From: Varroa destructor
Taxonomy: Eukaryota > Arthropoda > Arachnida > Mesostigmata > Varroidae
Assembly: GCF_002443255.2 (NCBI RefSeq)
Contig: NW_019211454.1
Span: forward strand, 9,136,248 to 9,200,247
Length of the DNA: 64,000 nt
Reading direction: 5' to 3'
A model generated the notes under the pieces. It was not told where the DNA came from. It worked only from the letters and a program-made list of their open reading frames with translations, and made no database searches. Every line of letters starts with the position of its first letter. Positions within the stretch are counted from its first letter, which is position 1. Made by a program: the position numbers and the translations under genes. This document shows positions 37,873 to 49,572 of the stretch, in pieces.

Positions 37873-37908
37873 TGTATGTATGTATGTATGCATGTGTGTA
37901 TGTGTGTC
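37873..37908. repeat. Imperfect (TGTA)n microsatellite
   Basis: TGTA units grade into TGTG units. Confidence 0.85.
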
Positions 37909-40490
37909 TATCAACACTGAGAGATAATAACTGTCGCAGCAGAAGCAGAACGGTAGTTTTGCTACGTTTCAATATGCCAATCAACCTTGCCTTCATCGTC
38001 AGTTTGTCGTCTACTTCCATGATCTATATCTAAGTAACTATAAAAGTTGTTATCGTTGCCATGATTGTTGGAAATGATATAAATCGTAAAACAAATTGCA
38101 GTCCTTAGTAAGAATACTGAAGAGGGTAATCAGTTAAGAAAAACTGGCTTTATGTTAGACAAACAGCGAAACACGTTGCAAGACCTAGAAATATAGAATA
38201 TATAAATATAGAATATAGAAGAAACGGGTGCAGGTTTCAGTGAAGTCCGGCAAACGAACTTCGATTGGGCCTAGCATTAGAACTTAGCAATGTTCTACAG
38301 ATTTAAGTAGTAACAAATAAAGATGTGTGTATAATCAACTGCTGTTCTCGGAGGCAAGTTTCACATTATATATGAGAAGATGTATACTCTGTAGGTCGTG
38401 TTTTGCTTTTTTTACGCTGGCAAGCAGAAAAAGAAGAGCGGGATGCAATCTTATGGGAAGCAATCTTTCGAACCAGAGATGATCTTGTGACACCACTAAT
38501 ACAGGTAACATACGTCTGATAAAATAGGTTAGTTCGGCTTGGGAAAGCTGTCGTCCACAGGTAATTCAGACTCACCGTAATCGCAATCGGCTCCAGTACC
38601 TTAACGGCACAGGAACACACACATGCAGACATTGATGAATTTGCCGTAATCAAACTGTCCATCTATAGGTATAAAAAGCCTAGTGAAAAATGCTTAGCTG
38701 CAGACTGGTGTCACCTACCATAGTCTGTTATATAGTAATATACCTATTCGTCAATGGATTTTCAACAGTGCCTCTCCTTCGAACCCCTTTCAAGTGGTTA
38801 GAATCGTTTCGCTCCGCATTACAAGTCTCTGCATGGCCTCGTGTGTCGTCTACTATTATAGTAATTTTCCTGTAGTCAACGTCGGCCCATACGGGCCAAA
38901 GTGTAGGGGTACTGACTACATAAACTAGTCGAGAATACACGAACATCCTTACAGGCTATAACTTGTAGAGAAAAGAAACCGTTTCTATAGAGAAGCACTA
39001 GCCAGGACTTCGTTCCTACAGCGTGTAGACAAGCGAATGGTTGATAAGATGTTTAGATCGAGAAATGTTGGCAATAGAAGTACCTTAGCGTTTGATTATA
39101 TCGAGGTGGGTGGCTTGTTGCGTGTGGGGTTCGAAAAGCTCCGCCTCCCCCGTAGTCAGCGAAGGCCACATGGTCCAGTGGTTCCTCAATCATTCGCAAT
39201 TCGTTCGACAATAACACACCTCTAGACCGGCAACGCCGGACAGTATCGGAGCACTTCGATCTATAATTGCTGACTGGCGTATTGGGCTGACAAGGAATGG
39301 CAGGTCTGCTCCACTGGGAGAACCTCTTCCTTAGCAACCGGCTTCTGGGGGGCTCGGCGTGTTGAGGGGATAGCTGTGAATGAATCGACCTCATCGTATC
39401 CGTTCGCCGTTCAAATTCGTTCGTTTCGCCCAGAAATTCTAATAGGCAACGATTTTAAGATACTGCTACATGTTCTGTAGTAACGTTTCCCTTTATAAGC
39501 TTAAACATAGAGTAAATTAATGCTTAAATCATATATTTGTCTATAGTTTGTAGCATTCTATCATATCAGAATGTCTCTTTGAAGCTTCCTCTAATGGTGC
39601 CGCATGTAACAAGTGCGGTTGGAATTTATAATACAAGCCTTTAATGTAATTGTTATTCATTTTTTAAATTATTTCCTAGGAAAGAATTGACTTTTTACTG
39701 AGTGTACCTGTACATCAGATTATACCGAGTCTATATATAAAAATGATCCTAAAAATGCTAATGCCAAAAGCAACAAAACACCATTTTTATAAACAATTGA
39801 ACTAATTAATTTGGTAGCAATTAACATTTTAAAGGTAGACATTCGTTAGATACTTGTTTCAATAAGAAAATAAGCAAACTATCGACAGGAACCAGACAAC
39901 CAAAAACTCACTTGTCTGTATCAATTTAATCATAGGCCGCATAGTTCAAACTGTAAATCCGCCATACTATATATCCGTATATACCTATACGCCTGCCCCC
40001 GGGGGCCATTTGAATCAGACGCGCTGTCACACACATGCTGACACAACAAACTGCCGTTGTGCTGTCGTCATGCGCCTCTTAGAAAGGCCAGGAGTCTGAT
40101 ACGGACGCACGGTAGGACACAGTGACGCATGAACCGATGATGCTGGGCTAGGCGAGCCTTCCCTAGAAGCTTTGCTTCTCTTATCTCATTGCGCTATAGG
40201 CAATTTTCCGACGTCGGGTCGACAATATCACATATCTTCGTTTTCTTGCTTCTTTCGTTATCTTCTAATAGAACATTAAGAAAAGCACTGAAAGTATTGT
40301 ACAGAAAGACCAATGCGACATCATGAAGATACCGATACCATGAAATGAAATGCGCTGTTGTTCCCCACTACTTTCGGATAATCACCTTGCGTTTTGCGCT
40401 CGTCAACCAACCAGGTTTAGCGCCAATGTGTTGGATAGCTCTAATGAAAAATCCTCTAATTGATCGTAAAATCTACGACCCTAATGCTTG
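37909..40490. other. Noncoding block
   Basis: Contains a 15-nt tandem duplication at 38189-38218 (AAATATAGAATATA-type unit, two copies) and a GC palindrome GCCCCCGGGGGC at 39995-40006. Frames at 38366-39394 overlap on both strands and are unsupported. Confidence 0.5.
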
Positions 40491-40497
40491 AGCCTAC

Positions 40498-40563
40498 TTA
40501 TCGATAGATGGAAGGAGCAGACAGGCGTCAAGGGGGTGGTGTCCAGGTAATATCTATCGATAA
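40498..40563. promoter_or_regulatory. Paired TATCGATA sites
   Basis: TATCGATA occurs at 40499-40506 and 40555-40562, inside a 12-bp inverted repeat (TTATCGATAGAT and its complement). In Drosophila TATCGATA is the DRE motif bound by DREF and, through CGATA, by BEAF-32 at promoters and chromatin boundaries. A third copy lies at 31482-31489. About two such octamers are expected by chance in this window. Confidence 0.25.
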
Positions 40564-40967
40564 CACAGCAGTACAGTGCAACAACGGGCTTAAATGAAAA
40601 ACCAGACCAGGTCACCTAGCTATTGTATTCCAGAACGTTACTGCTTATGTACGCGAGCTTTGCGGTCAGTATTACCTCACAGATCAGGACACCATATGCG
40701 GAGCTCACCAATAAATACACTATAAAGACGTAGAATGACTCACCCAACAGTGTTATGCGCTTGGAGAAGAAAACAGTCTAGATGCAGTAAGTAACAACGC
40801 CCGAACACGATCTAAATATTTATACGTACGATATAAATTTTACGTGATGCGTGGCATGCGTAAAAGTGGCGTCTGAATACAACAAAAGTATGGTAGCAAA
40901 TATTGAAACATAACGAAGAAGATGCGCAGCACTATACGAGGTTTAAATTTACCAAAATACAAACGTC

Positions 40968-41015
40968 ACCTTTCATCTACTATATATATATATATATATA
41001 TAATAGTTGTAAGGT
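40968..41015. repeat. TA microsatellite within inverted arms
   Basis: A (TA)n tract at about 40980-41002 is flanked by ACCTTTCATCTAC on the left and a right arm whose complement is ACCTTACAACTAT, giving 16 of 19 paired positions including the first TA units. It should fold as one hairpin. Confidence 0.65.
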
Positions 41016-41795
41016 AGTACAATAGGGCTTACTTATAATAAGGTAAAGTAGAATAAGTAACAAGAAAATAGAGTGAGTGCTTATTTTAGCTCTGTACAAT
41101 ATAAAATTATATAGATGTACAGAGTTGAACATCGAAAGCCGGATTTCTTTTTCTATACATTTTGTATTTTTTTCTTCGATTAATTTTTTAATATGTTATT
41201 ATTTCTAACTGTCGTAATATAAGCGGAACTACACGGTTCGAATTTCGAAAACGGCATGCTAAGTTTTTTCTTGTAATACCGATATGAGCTAATGAGCACA
41301 TGCTCGTTACGACAAAGCCAGTCTATACAAATTTGATTGCGCCAACTTGTATGTTCGTAAGTGTTTTTTCGAACTTCATCCTGTATGTTATATAGTTCAT
41401 TAAGGTTATTCTTCAACTGCTTCACCCGCCTCTGCAGTCACTTTAAGCAATCCGTACCTGCGCTATACAGATGGTCATCGTGTCAACACCAACTCAACGA
41501 TGACGGCCAGCCTAATCGATTACGTCCGACCTCGCGTTGCTCCCATCAAAGGACGTCTCCCAGGAAGTCACACGTTCACAGATACCCTACAGGTGGCAGC
41601 AGTAGGCAGTCGTTGATGGCTAACATAAGTAAAACAGCGGCTGGTAGTAAGTAGCGGACTTAAATCCGTTCAATAACTAATTTTTGCAATAACTAATTGG
41701 GCCTCGTTTCTTGATCATGCGTTCTTCCAACGCTTCGGCCGCCCTGTGTGTGGGTCCACTTTAGGCCCGTTGCTATTTTACCTGGTTTTATTATT
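41016..41795. other. Noncoding block
   Basis: The plus frame at 41361-41654 overlaps the minus candidate below and is unsupported. Confidence 0.45.
41180..41431 (-). CDS. Candidate exon with coiled-coil start
   Basis: On the minus strand an acceptor-like GTGACTGCAG precedes a frame opening at 41431 with a heptad-like helix (RRVKQLKNNLNELYNIQDEV), then a Cys/Tyr-containing region, ending at 41180. No ATG, donor or family was recognised. Confidence 0.1.
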   Translation of the reverse strand, partial: RRVKQLKNNLNELYNIQDEVRKNTYEHTSWRNQICIDWLCRNEHVLISSYRYYKKKLSMPFSKFEPCSSAYITTVRNNNILKN

Positions 41796-41798
41796 GTC

Positions 41799-41936
41799 AT
41801 GGTGGCGCTGGTGTTACTGTGGCCGTTATCGACACTGGCGCATTCGCACCAACAACGGCGAACCAGTCGCTGCGAATCAACGAACGACTCACCAGCTTAT
41901 CGTTGGGTCGTCCGTCCAACGGTGGATCAAAAACAA
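41799..41936 (+). CDS. Candidate first exon with signal peptide
   Basis: ATG at 41799 has G at -3 and G at +4, a favourable start context. It begins MVALVLLWPLSTLAHS, a convincing secretion signal, followed by about 30 polar, basic residues with one cysteine. At 41936 the frame reaches CAA followed by GTGAGG, an acceptable donor, exactly in phase 0. This would be a first exon of a secreted or membrane protein. An alternative frame over the same DNA (to 42013) also looks protein-like. No downstream exon was identified and no family recognised. Confidence 0.2.
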
Positions 41937-41939
41937 GTG

Positions 41940-44130
41940 AGGATAACGGCCCTAGCAGTGCCTCGCTGGATGACAATGTCGACAGGAAGCGAGCAATAAA
42001 ACGATCGTGGTAACGTTAATAGCGCTAGGCGATGAGTGGACTGAAGAAACGATAACAAAAGAATCGCGTCTATCGCCGAAGAGGACTACCATTCAGCAAC
42101 AGTAATGGCAACAGAGAAAACAATGAATTCGCGCTTTTAGATCAACGGGGAGGTAAATCGGACGAACGGGATGAGACGTCAGATCGGGTGGGCATAGGAG
42201 ATAGGGCATTCGGCTTCGGATGAGCCGAAACAGAATGGAGCGAGCTGTTTCTTTGTTTCGACGACGTTTCAGCCAGGCGTTGCCTGATGTTACCAACGCT
42301 ACTGATGCTGTCATCGCTGGTCGCTGGTTCAACAACTGTTGCTGTCTTTTTCTGCAATTGTCATAGTAGCGAGAGCTGGCAGTCCTATGGATCATCATTC
42401 CACAGAAAGGTGGGCATTCTCACGTGCCTTGCGGAGAACGATGACAACAACAGCATGAAGATTAACAATCGTGATGGGCCAGCACGTTGATTTTGTCATA
42501 TTAATAACAGTAGCAGTAATCAAAGCGGCTAACATTATATGAACGATCAGCTACTGAATACCGTGCGTGAGCAGAGGTAAAAGCTCGTCCTTCTACGATC
42601 GAAGAATGACATATTTACAGTGGCATACGAATGAACCACCACTACCGATTCTGTGATATGTTGTATCAAATACTTTTTTTTTTGTTAACAATAACAGAAT
42701 GGTCTGCTCAGCAGGAATCTATGCATCATACCCTGCGTAGCTTGCCATATTCATTCATCTTATTTCAAGTGCATTTCATAGTAGAAGCCTTCCAGAATTG
42801 GATGGAACGTTCAACAACAATACCGGACGTGACCTCTTAAATATAGAGAGATCACCATGTGTTAACCTTATATTTGTGTTTTACCGCTGATTATTGATAG
42901 CAGTAAATAGCAAAAAGCAAAGAGCAAATAATGACGTACACTTATTGGAATGAGCGCTGGATCAGGTCTGCTAATAGTGGGCCAACAGCAAACAGATTCA
43001 TTATTTCTCTTTTTACGGCCGATACTGCCGTTAGCCATTGCATCAGACGGCTGATCCATGCCAACGCGAAACAAGTCGCGTCTACATTCGATTTTCAACA
43101 TAAACTAGTTCACCTATCCGTAAGATTACGAGGAAGTCTCTTACCACTGCGTCATCTAGGGTATATCGTATCACGTCGTCGGTGTCGGTAGATAACATTA
43201 CCAGCTTGAACCTATTGCACATTCTTCTGAGTCAAGTTGCCGCATCTACCCAGTAACACTTAGACCTCAATGTTCTGTTCTGCGTGTTTCCAGCGTAGGG
43301 CAACCACGTGTGATATGTGACTGTGTAAAAGCGCATTTACATTCATTGATTTCTTATCCTATTTCGTCGTTCTTTTTTTTTATGATAACAGTAACAAACT
43401 CTAATGTCGTGCAGAGTTTAAGTAAAATTGTTTCGTTACGTTTTTGATTCGTGACCCCTGTTTGTCTACCCATCTCTCTTTCCAACTCCTATTGTACGCC
43501 CCTCGTATTAATAAATTATTTCTACGTTTTGCCCATGGCACGTTCACTTAGGCTGATGCGGTATCTTCGTCTATTCCTCTTTCTGTCATTTTTTCCGCTA
43601 TATATATTTTTTCCACTTGATAAATTTTCCTGTTTTGCGTTTTCTCTTCTATCCTGTTGAAGCAATGTTTTTTTTTATTTTTCTTTGCTCGACTGCCCAG
43701 TCGTTTTTCGTGTGGACATTACCACCATCAAACAATCCGTCTGTTTCTATCTATCTACCGTAGATGCGGCTTCCGTGGCGGCGTAGACGCAGAAGCCGCC
43801 GCTATAGTTGTGGGAAGCTCTATATCTACAACAGTGGTAGGCACTGCCAATAAATACTAGTATCGACAGAGTTCGTAATGCGCTATGGCGGTCATTGCTA
43901 GAACTGCGCTCGCTTATTCCCAGCGATCGTTCGCTCACACGAAGCCCACGCAAAACAATCATCGTCCATCCATCCATTTCTCAATTTACTTCGTTTTTCT
44001 TTAAAGCTTTTCGTCTGTATTTCCGTACTCGCTCCCAGGTGCGTTCTTTGGGGTTTAGCAAAGAAACTTCGGGCCCGCCTTCTCCCCCGATCTTCCTTTG
44101 GGTGGCGGCGTTTTGTCATAGCATTTTTCG
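41940..44130. other. Noncoding block
   Basis: Minus frames at 42093-42398 and plus frames at 42287-43191 overlap without support. T-rich tracts lie at 43370-43382 and 43660-43682. Confidence 0.45.
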
Positions 44131-44556
44131 TCATGGTGCAGCTTCTTTCGCCTTGAAATTCTCACAGCCTACTGTTGACGTTGGAACCACTGGTTTACAG
44201 TTTTCGCCATTTTTGCCGTCAGTAGTAGCAAGTGCACTAGCGCCAACAGCGATTGTTATAGCATTGGTCACATGATCATTTTCTGTTGATTTCCGCCGAT
44301 CATTATCATCGCAGCCATTCGCACACGCCATTGGTCCAACACTGCGATGCTGCCGCTGGACGCATGCTGATGCCGTCCGAGAGCGTTTTCGATACGAGCT
44401 AATGGCCATCAGTTTCACTACGTCATGAATCGGCGCAGTGTACAGCGTATGGGCGCTAGTGCCTCTTAGGATGAATCGATGTATACAACAAAATACAGTG
44501 CCGTTATTGTCGTCCCTTCTTTTTGCAGGACACGAGCGGAGACTGATCTGTGTCAC
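44131..44556 (-). CDS. 141-codon minus frame, doubtful
   Basis: The C-terminal 66 residues from an internal ATG at 44331 are polar and evenly composed (Asn, Lys, Thr, Ala), more protein-like than most frames here. The plus strand of the same DNA is also open for 126 codons (43895-44275), which points to GC-driven chance opening. On the plus strand CCTTCTTTTTGCAG ending near 44528 is a strong acceptor with a 36-codon frame after it. No family is recognised in any of these. Confidence 0.12.
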   Translation of the reverse strand: MTQISLRSCPAKRRDDNNGTVFCCIHRFILRGTSAHTLYTAPIHDVVKLMAISSYRKRSRTASACVQRQHRSVGPMACANGCDDNDRRKSTENDHVTNAITIAVGASALATTDGKNGENCKPVVPTSTVGCENFKAKEAAP

Positions 44557-44639
44557 TTGTTGTTCTGTTCCTGTTGCGTATCACGCTTCGCGGTATATAC
44601 CGAAACTACTGATAGAAGAATTCATCTATTGGTCCTGAA

Positions 44640-46235
44640 TGCTGATAATTCCGTTTTTTCTGCTAACCTGTTGATAGCAATTGGCACTTGTTTATATTAG
44701 CAACATCTGCCGTTACTGTTTTTATTGGCGGGAACAGGGAATAGCTGAACTGATTGAATCGATCCTTACGGAGAGATCAATTTATCGGCGAATGAACAAG
44801 CGCGTAGTCTGACTTCAATATGTGACCAGAAAGTTTCACCGAGCCACTAGGTGAAATCAACCGAGGAATATGGATAGAAGAATGGCCGACATAATGCGAA
44901 ATATGTCGATCATTGAACCGTTCGATACGACTGCGGTTAGATATTACAGGCTAAGTAGATCGGGAAATTTGCTAAGAATAACAGACAAGAACAGTCCCAA
45001 CTTATCAATTTGATACGACATATCGCCTCGTTTAGGCTCGGTGACGATCCACTTGCATCGTTACTATTAACGAAGGTGGTGGCCTAAGCGCCGTTCTACC
45101 TGATTATTGACTTCTGTGAATACTCTAGTATTTGTTTACCTTTTTAATCTGCCTTCTATAACCTATTTCGGTTGTCAATTTAATCACTTATCAACTAAAG
45201 GATCGCTGACACAAGAATTCTAAGTCAATCATTTCCAATCAAGCTCCAAAATAGCCGTTGATTCTGTAATAACAAAGAGCGTTGCACAGAAACAACTAGT
45301 ATAAAATTTCATCCGCGTCCTTTATTATAGTTCATTTTCACTACGTCTATGAAAATGCACCAACATCACAGCGATAGGCGCCATGACGGCCATGAACTTG
45401 AGATTCCTTAAATAAAAAGGTCAACGGCTTGATGTGTCCCAATGTTTCTGGCATATTTCAATCGGCTGACATTGAACCTCATCGCTGCTTGCCGCTTGAG
45501 AACAGCCACTGACTTGACAGACAGATAAACACTCAGGACGTTAGCGTCCTAAATCGGTGTCCTTCCACATCGTATTTAGAGCTATCTCCCTGACGTGAGC
45601 ATCTAACAGCGGTAGATGGATGCAAGTAGGGAAACAGCGGTCCAAGGCACCCGCAGCAGCGCTACCAACGGCTGAAGCATAACAAAACGAAAGACGACAC
45701 TGGGTTCTTCTATGACTTGTCAGTGCTCTCCTGCGGTGACTGCTCTCCTATGAAAAACCGTTCGTGACCAGCTGGTAGGACGGTCAAGAAAAAACAATCG
45801 ATGCTGCTGTACAGTGTGGATCGGCCCTTCCTGACTCACTGAGCGTACTTCCTCCTTCGCTGAGTCAGGCTGGGCGACAAATCAACCTGCGACTGCCCAC
45901 AATATAGTGAGTGAATAACTGCGTCGGTAAGACAGACTGCTATCACTGCTATATATAGTCAACTCTCGACTTTATGTAAGCGGCAGGTCGTTGACATATC
46001 AAACAACCTTCCGCGGTAAAAAGAAAAGGAAATCTTACATTTATGAGAACGTATGGGACATGTAAGCATAGATTAGCGCTACGAAAAGATGTAGGTGATA
46101 GCTTTGTGAACATACTGCTACAAAGTAACAACGTGGAATGCAGGGAAGGGATTGCCGAGATGGCCTGATGTATAAACATTGTTCAAGAACAGATCCTTTT
46201 TTAAAGTAATAACAAACGAATTAACTTGACTTATT
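44640..46235. other. Noncoding block
   Basis: No supported gene. Includes small hairpin AGGACG-TTAG-CGTCCT at 45535-45550 and the inverted repeat listed at 45830. Confidence 0.5.
45830..45869. promoter_or_regulatory. Inverted pair of TGACTCA sites
   Basis: CCTGACTCA (45830-45838) and its exact complement TGAGTCAGG (45861-45869) are separated by 22 nt. TGACTCA is the AP-1 (Jun/Fos, CNC-bZIP) recognition sequence. The layout could be a paired bZIP site or a simple hairpin. Confidence 0.3.
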
Positions 46236-46253
46236 ACACACACACACACACAC
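46236..46253. repeat. (AC)9 microsatellite
   Basis: Nine AC units. Confidence 0.9.
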
Positions 46254-49200
46254 AGACATCTGTATATAGTGACACCGTGAAACTGCTGTAATGCATCAAT
46301 GATTTGAATGTTAGATTGAGTAATATCGCTCATGAAAACAGTTTTCAGTATCATCGGTCTCTACACAAAGGTACAGCCGATGTTACTCATAAGAGGCCTC
46401 TACAATAAATATACGAGGTGTATAAGGAGGAGCAATGGCATACACGTAAACCGGTTTCAACTTTAATCTGTAACTTCCCCCTGGTGGCAAGCAACAAAAT
46501 AGGATAATGCCACGAAAATCTGTTTCTTGACCGATAGTCCTTTGATCATGGCGTCCCACGATATCCTCAGCAACAACGTGACCTAACGCCAACGTCACCG
46601 AAAGTGCCGACAAAATGCAGACACACAGCTCACCACCGTCCGGCCCGCTTTGCCCCGTGGTTACTTCTAAATGTCAAACTTTCATTCGGTGGGATACCCC
46701 CTCAGGTTGCCCTAAGCAGGTCCTACCTATGCGTCGCATATGCGAAAGCTTGTTTATCGCGACTTTCTTTTTCTCTTCGGCTTGGATGGCGTTTTTTAGC
46801 CAAATCGTGGTGCCCCTTCATCGTGGCCGATGAACAGCAGACCCGTCAACTATGGCAGGACGGACGGAACGGGATTGCGAGCGCCCAGCACAGTCGACCG
46901 TATTCGATTGAGGACAATGTTGTATAGCTGAATGAAATAAACAGATAGTAGAGGGAGATTGACAATGCTCAACGCGACGAATCTCAGTGTCGCCACATTA
47001 GACAGGCCGTAAACCAGTGGTTGGTTTGTGACCCCTCTGCTATTAGCGTCGAACCTGAGCAAACGCGTAACCAAAAAGAGACCGTTGTAATTTAGCTGAG
47101 GTCCGGCTCGAGGTGATTGGCACACTCGTGAAGCTTCTATTGTGTTGGACATCATCCGCGTATACCCGGTCGAAGACCAGCCGAACAACTGAAGTCATAA
47201 GAAAAAATTGAAGTGATTAGTTTCTGAAGAGGGTATTCTCGTGAAACGGCGCAATGGTAGTGACTGTGCCTGCTAAACTAAGGGAAACAATATTTGATGG
47301 CGGCAGTAGAACCGTATATAAAATCCAAATATCTATTAGTTTATTAAACATAGTATCAAAGTTCACATGCCATTAAGAAAGGAACTGTTTTGACATCTTT
47401 ATTAAGTACCTCATAACATACAGTGGCAAGCATAGATTAAATTAGCTCCTTACTCTACGGTAAAACCAGATTTTGTATAACTGCACGAATTGAATACTAT
47501 AGTTCCTAATATAGCATAATAAAGTATGGTAGAGGTTCAATTTTTGTTAAGAAGTTGGAGCGCTGTCGCTTCCGACGCAGTAGTCTGTCCGGCGTCTAGT
47601 GTCAGTGTGTGGGCTAACTGTGCTTAGCGTGGATAATAGTAAGAGAATAAGAATTTCATTCAAATCTATGAGTACTTACGAGGCCCCGCGCCTCTTTTCC
47701 AGATCTTAAGTACTTAGGAAATATTGTATTCTACAGGTCTCAGATACCTGGGACTAGTTCCACAATTAAGCAGCAGCCTTTAGAAATGGCACTCCCTGGA
47801 CGGATGAACAAGTGAGATCCGGCCTTTCTAGAATGAAACAGGGTTAGGTCTAAATCATCCGTGCTCGTACTTAAGATCAGGTAATGAAGTCCAGTGGAAA
47901 CGGATCACTTTGACGAGAATCATTTGAAACGACCCCTGGTCCTAGATCATCTCAAACGCATAAGGGCTGCATTAATACCTAATGGGTAAAAAAAAAACTA
48001 TCGCCCAAATAGATAGTTCCACATCCAGTAATTTTCATTGCTGGTTTCGTGTTGTTTTTATACATTTACCTCGTACTGATCAACAAAGTTGCTCCGCAAT
48101 ACTCACAAGTAATTGTCATTCATTATTTGAACGGATCAATGTATTCACTATATTCAATTACGCATCAGACAAATGAGAATCAAGTTATTCGAAGATCTAT
48201 TGTGGTTTTAGTTAGGCCATATTAGCCTACTTCGCATGAATGGCTGTGAAGAAGCCATCAGACTTGTATCTTTCTGTCTTCATATAGACTCTGTTTAGAT
48301 AGATATAGATTTCTGTTTCGGCACTACTTTTACTCAAACCGTCATCTCTTCAATAATAAAAACGTTTGATGAAACCATATTTTCGCTTCATGTGAGAAAG
48401 TTCTATAGAAACTATCACTTCTGACATTGAAAGGATTAGCGCCATTACATGTAATGCCATTGAAAATTGCGTCGAAATTCTGTGTTGGCTCATTTTGCTT
48501 GAACAATAATATTTACTTATACAATAAGTATACGGCTATATTGATGAGACGCCTAACGCCATCAAATGGAACGTGAGACGGGCACAATATCGAAAGGGAA
48601 CTGATGTCAATGTGTAGCTTTTACGAGGTTTCATCAAACACGCCCAACTAACTTGAGATTTTCTCTGTTACTCCATTAAACGGTGATTTTTTTAGTTATG
48701 TTCGATCATGGACCAGCTCGCTACTTGAAGATACCAAGGCAATCTCAGCACAAATAGAATACGTGAATGCCGAAACGGCCATGCTATCGTCGACAAAGGA
48801 CGAATCTTTTCATGTAGAACGTACGCTCCTTTCAAGCATGTAGTCATATATAGCACTACAGCGTAACGTAAACACGAGGAGAATCCGATTGATACTCGGC
48901 CCTCATCTCCGATAGCAACGGCGCTAGAAAACACTTCAGCAGACCTTCCAAATAGAAACACCTCCACATAAGTAATCCGTACCTCTCAAGCAGTGAATCG
49001 AGGGCAACGAGTTTCCATTAAAGGTATTATTGGCGTTTGGAGCAAAGCTTTTCAGTTTATTGTCATCTGTACCGACGCTACGTCACTAAGCGGTTTTCAG
49101 GTTGAGGCCAATCTTGGCCCCGCACCGCTTGTAGAGGACACGCCCCATTCCATCTTTCGATTCGTCAACTCAACGTGTTGACGTCTACGGAACCACTTGG

Positions 49201-49530
49201 CCTACTGGCAGATCACTTCTTCCTTTGACAAGCGATCAGTGGTAAGCTCACACCTTCCTCGCACCAAACGAAAAGTGGCAAGGAACAATTTCCAGTGTAT
49301 GAAAAAGACCAGCTGTGTGGTCATTTGGCATTTTCGACTGTAAAAATCTAGTTTTCACAATGGTTGTGACATACAGGCAAGTTACAAAACAACTCAGTTA
49401 TTGTTGGCAAAGGGCACAATCACTATTCAGGACATAGGGCTCAGCTAATAATATCCTATTATAAATGAAGATGAAAATACTGTGCACCTATATTGGATTG
49501 TGACAGCGCGATTTAGACTGATTAGCCAAT
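46254..49530. other. Noncoding block
   Basis: Opposing frames at 46604-46927 (+) and 46850-47188 (-) each have a hydrophobic stretch but no family, ATG context or paired splice signals. A 14-nt palindrome CATTACATGTAATG lies at 48443-48456. The phrase LKYLGNIV encoded near 47705-47728 recalls LINE RT C-terminal regions but does not continue. Confidence 0.45.
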
Positions 49531-49531
49531 T

Positions 49532-49572
49532 ATAGAAATTTATATATATATATATATATATATAATTTCTAT
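49532..49572. repeat. TA microsatellite within perfect arms
   Basis: ATAGAAATT, about 11 TA units, then AATTTCTAT. The arms are exact complements, so the whole element is a near-perfect palindrome and could extrude as a cruciform. Confidence 0.8.

Noticed and set aside
47700..47830. LINE RT C-terminal fragment (LKYLGNIV)
   Set aside because: Only eight residues resemble the motif and nothing before or after continues the family pattern.
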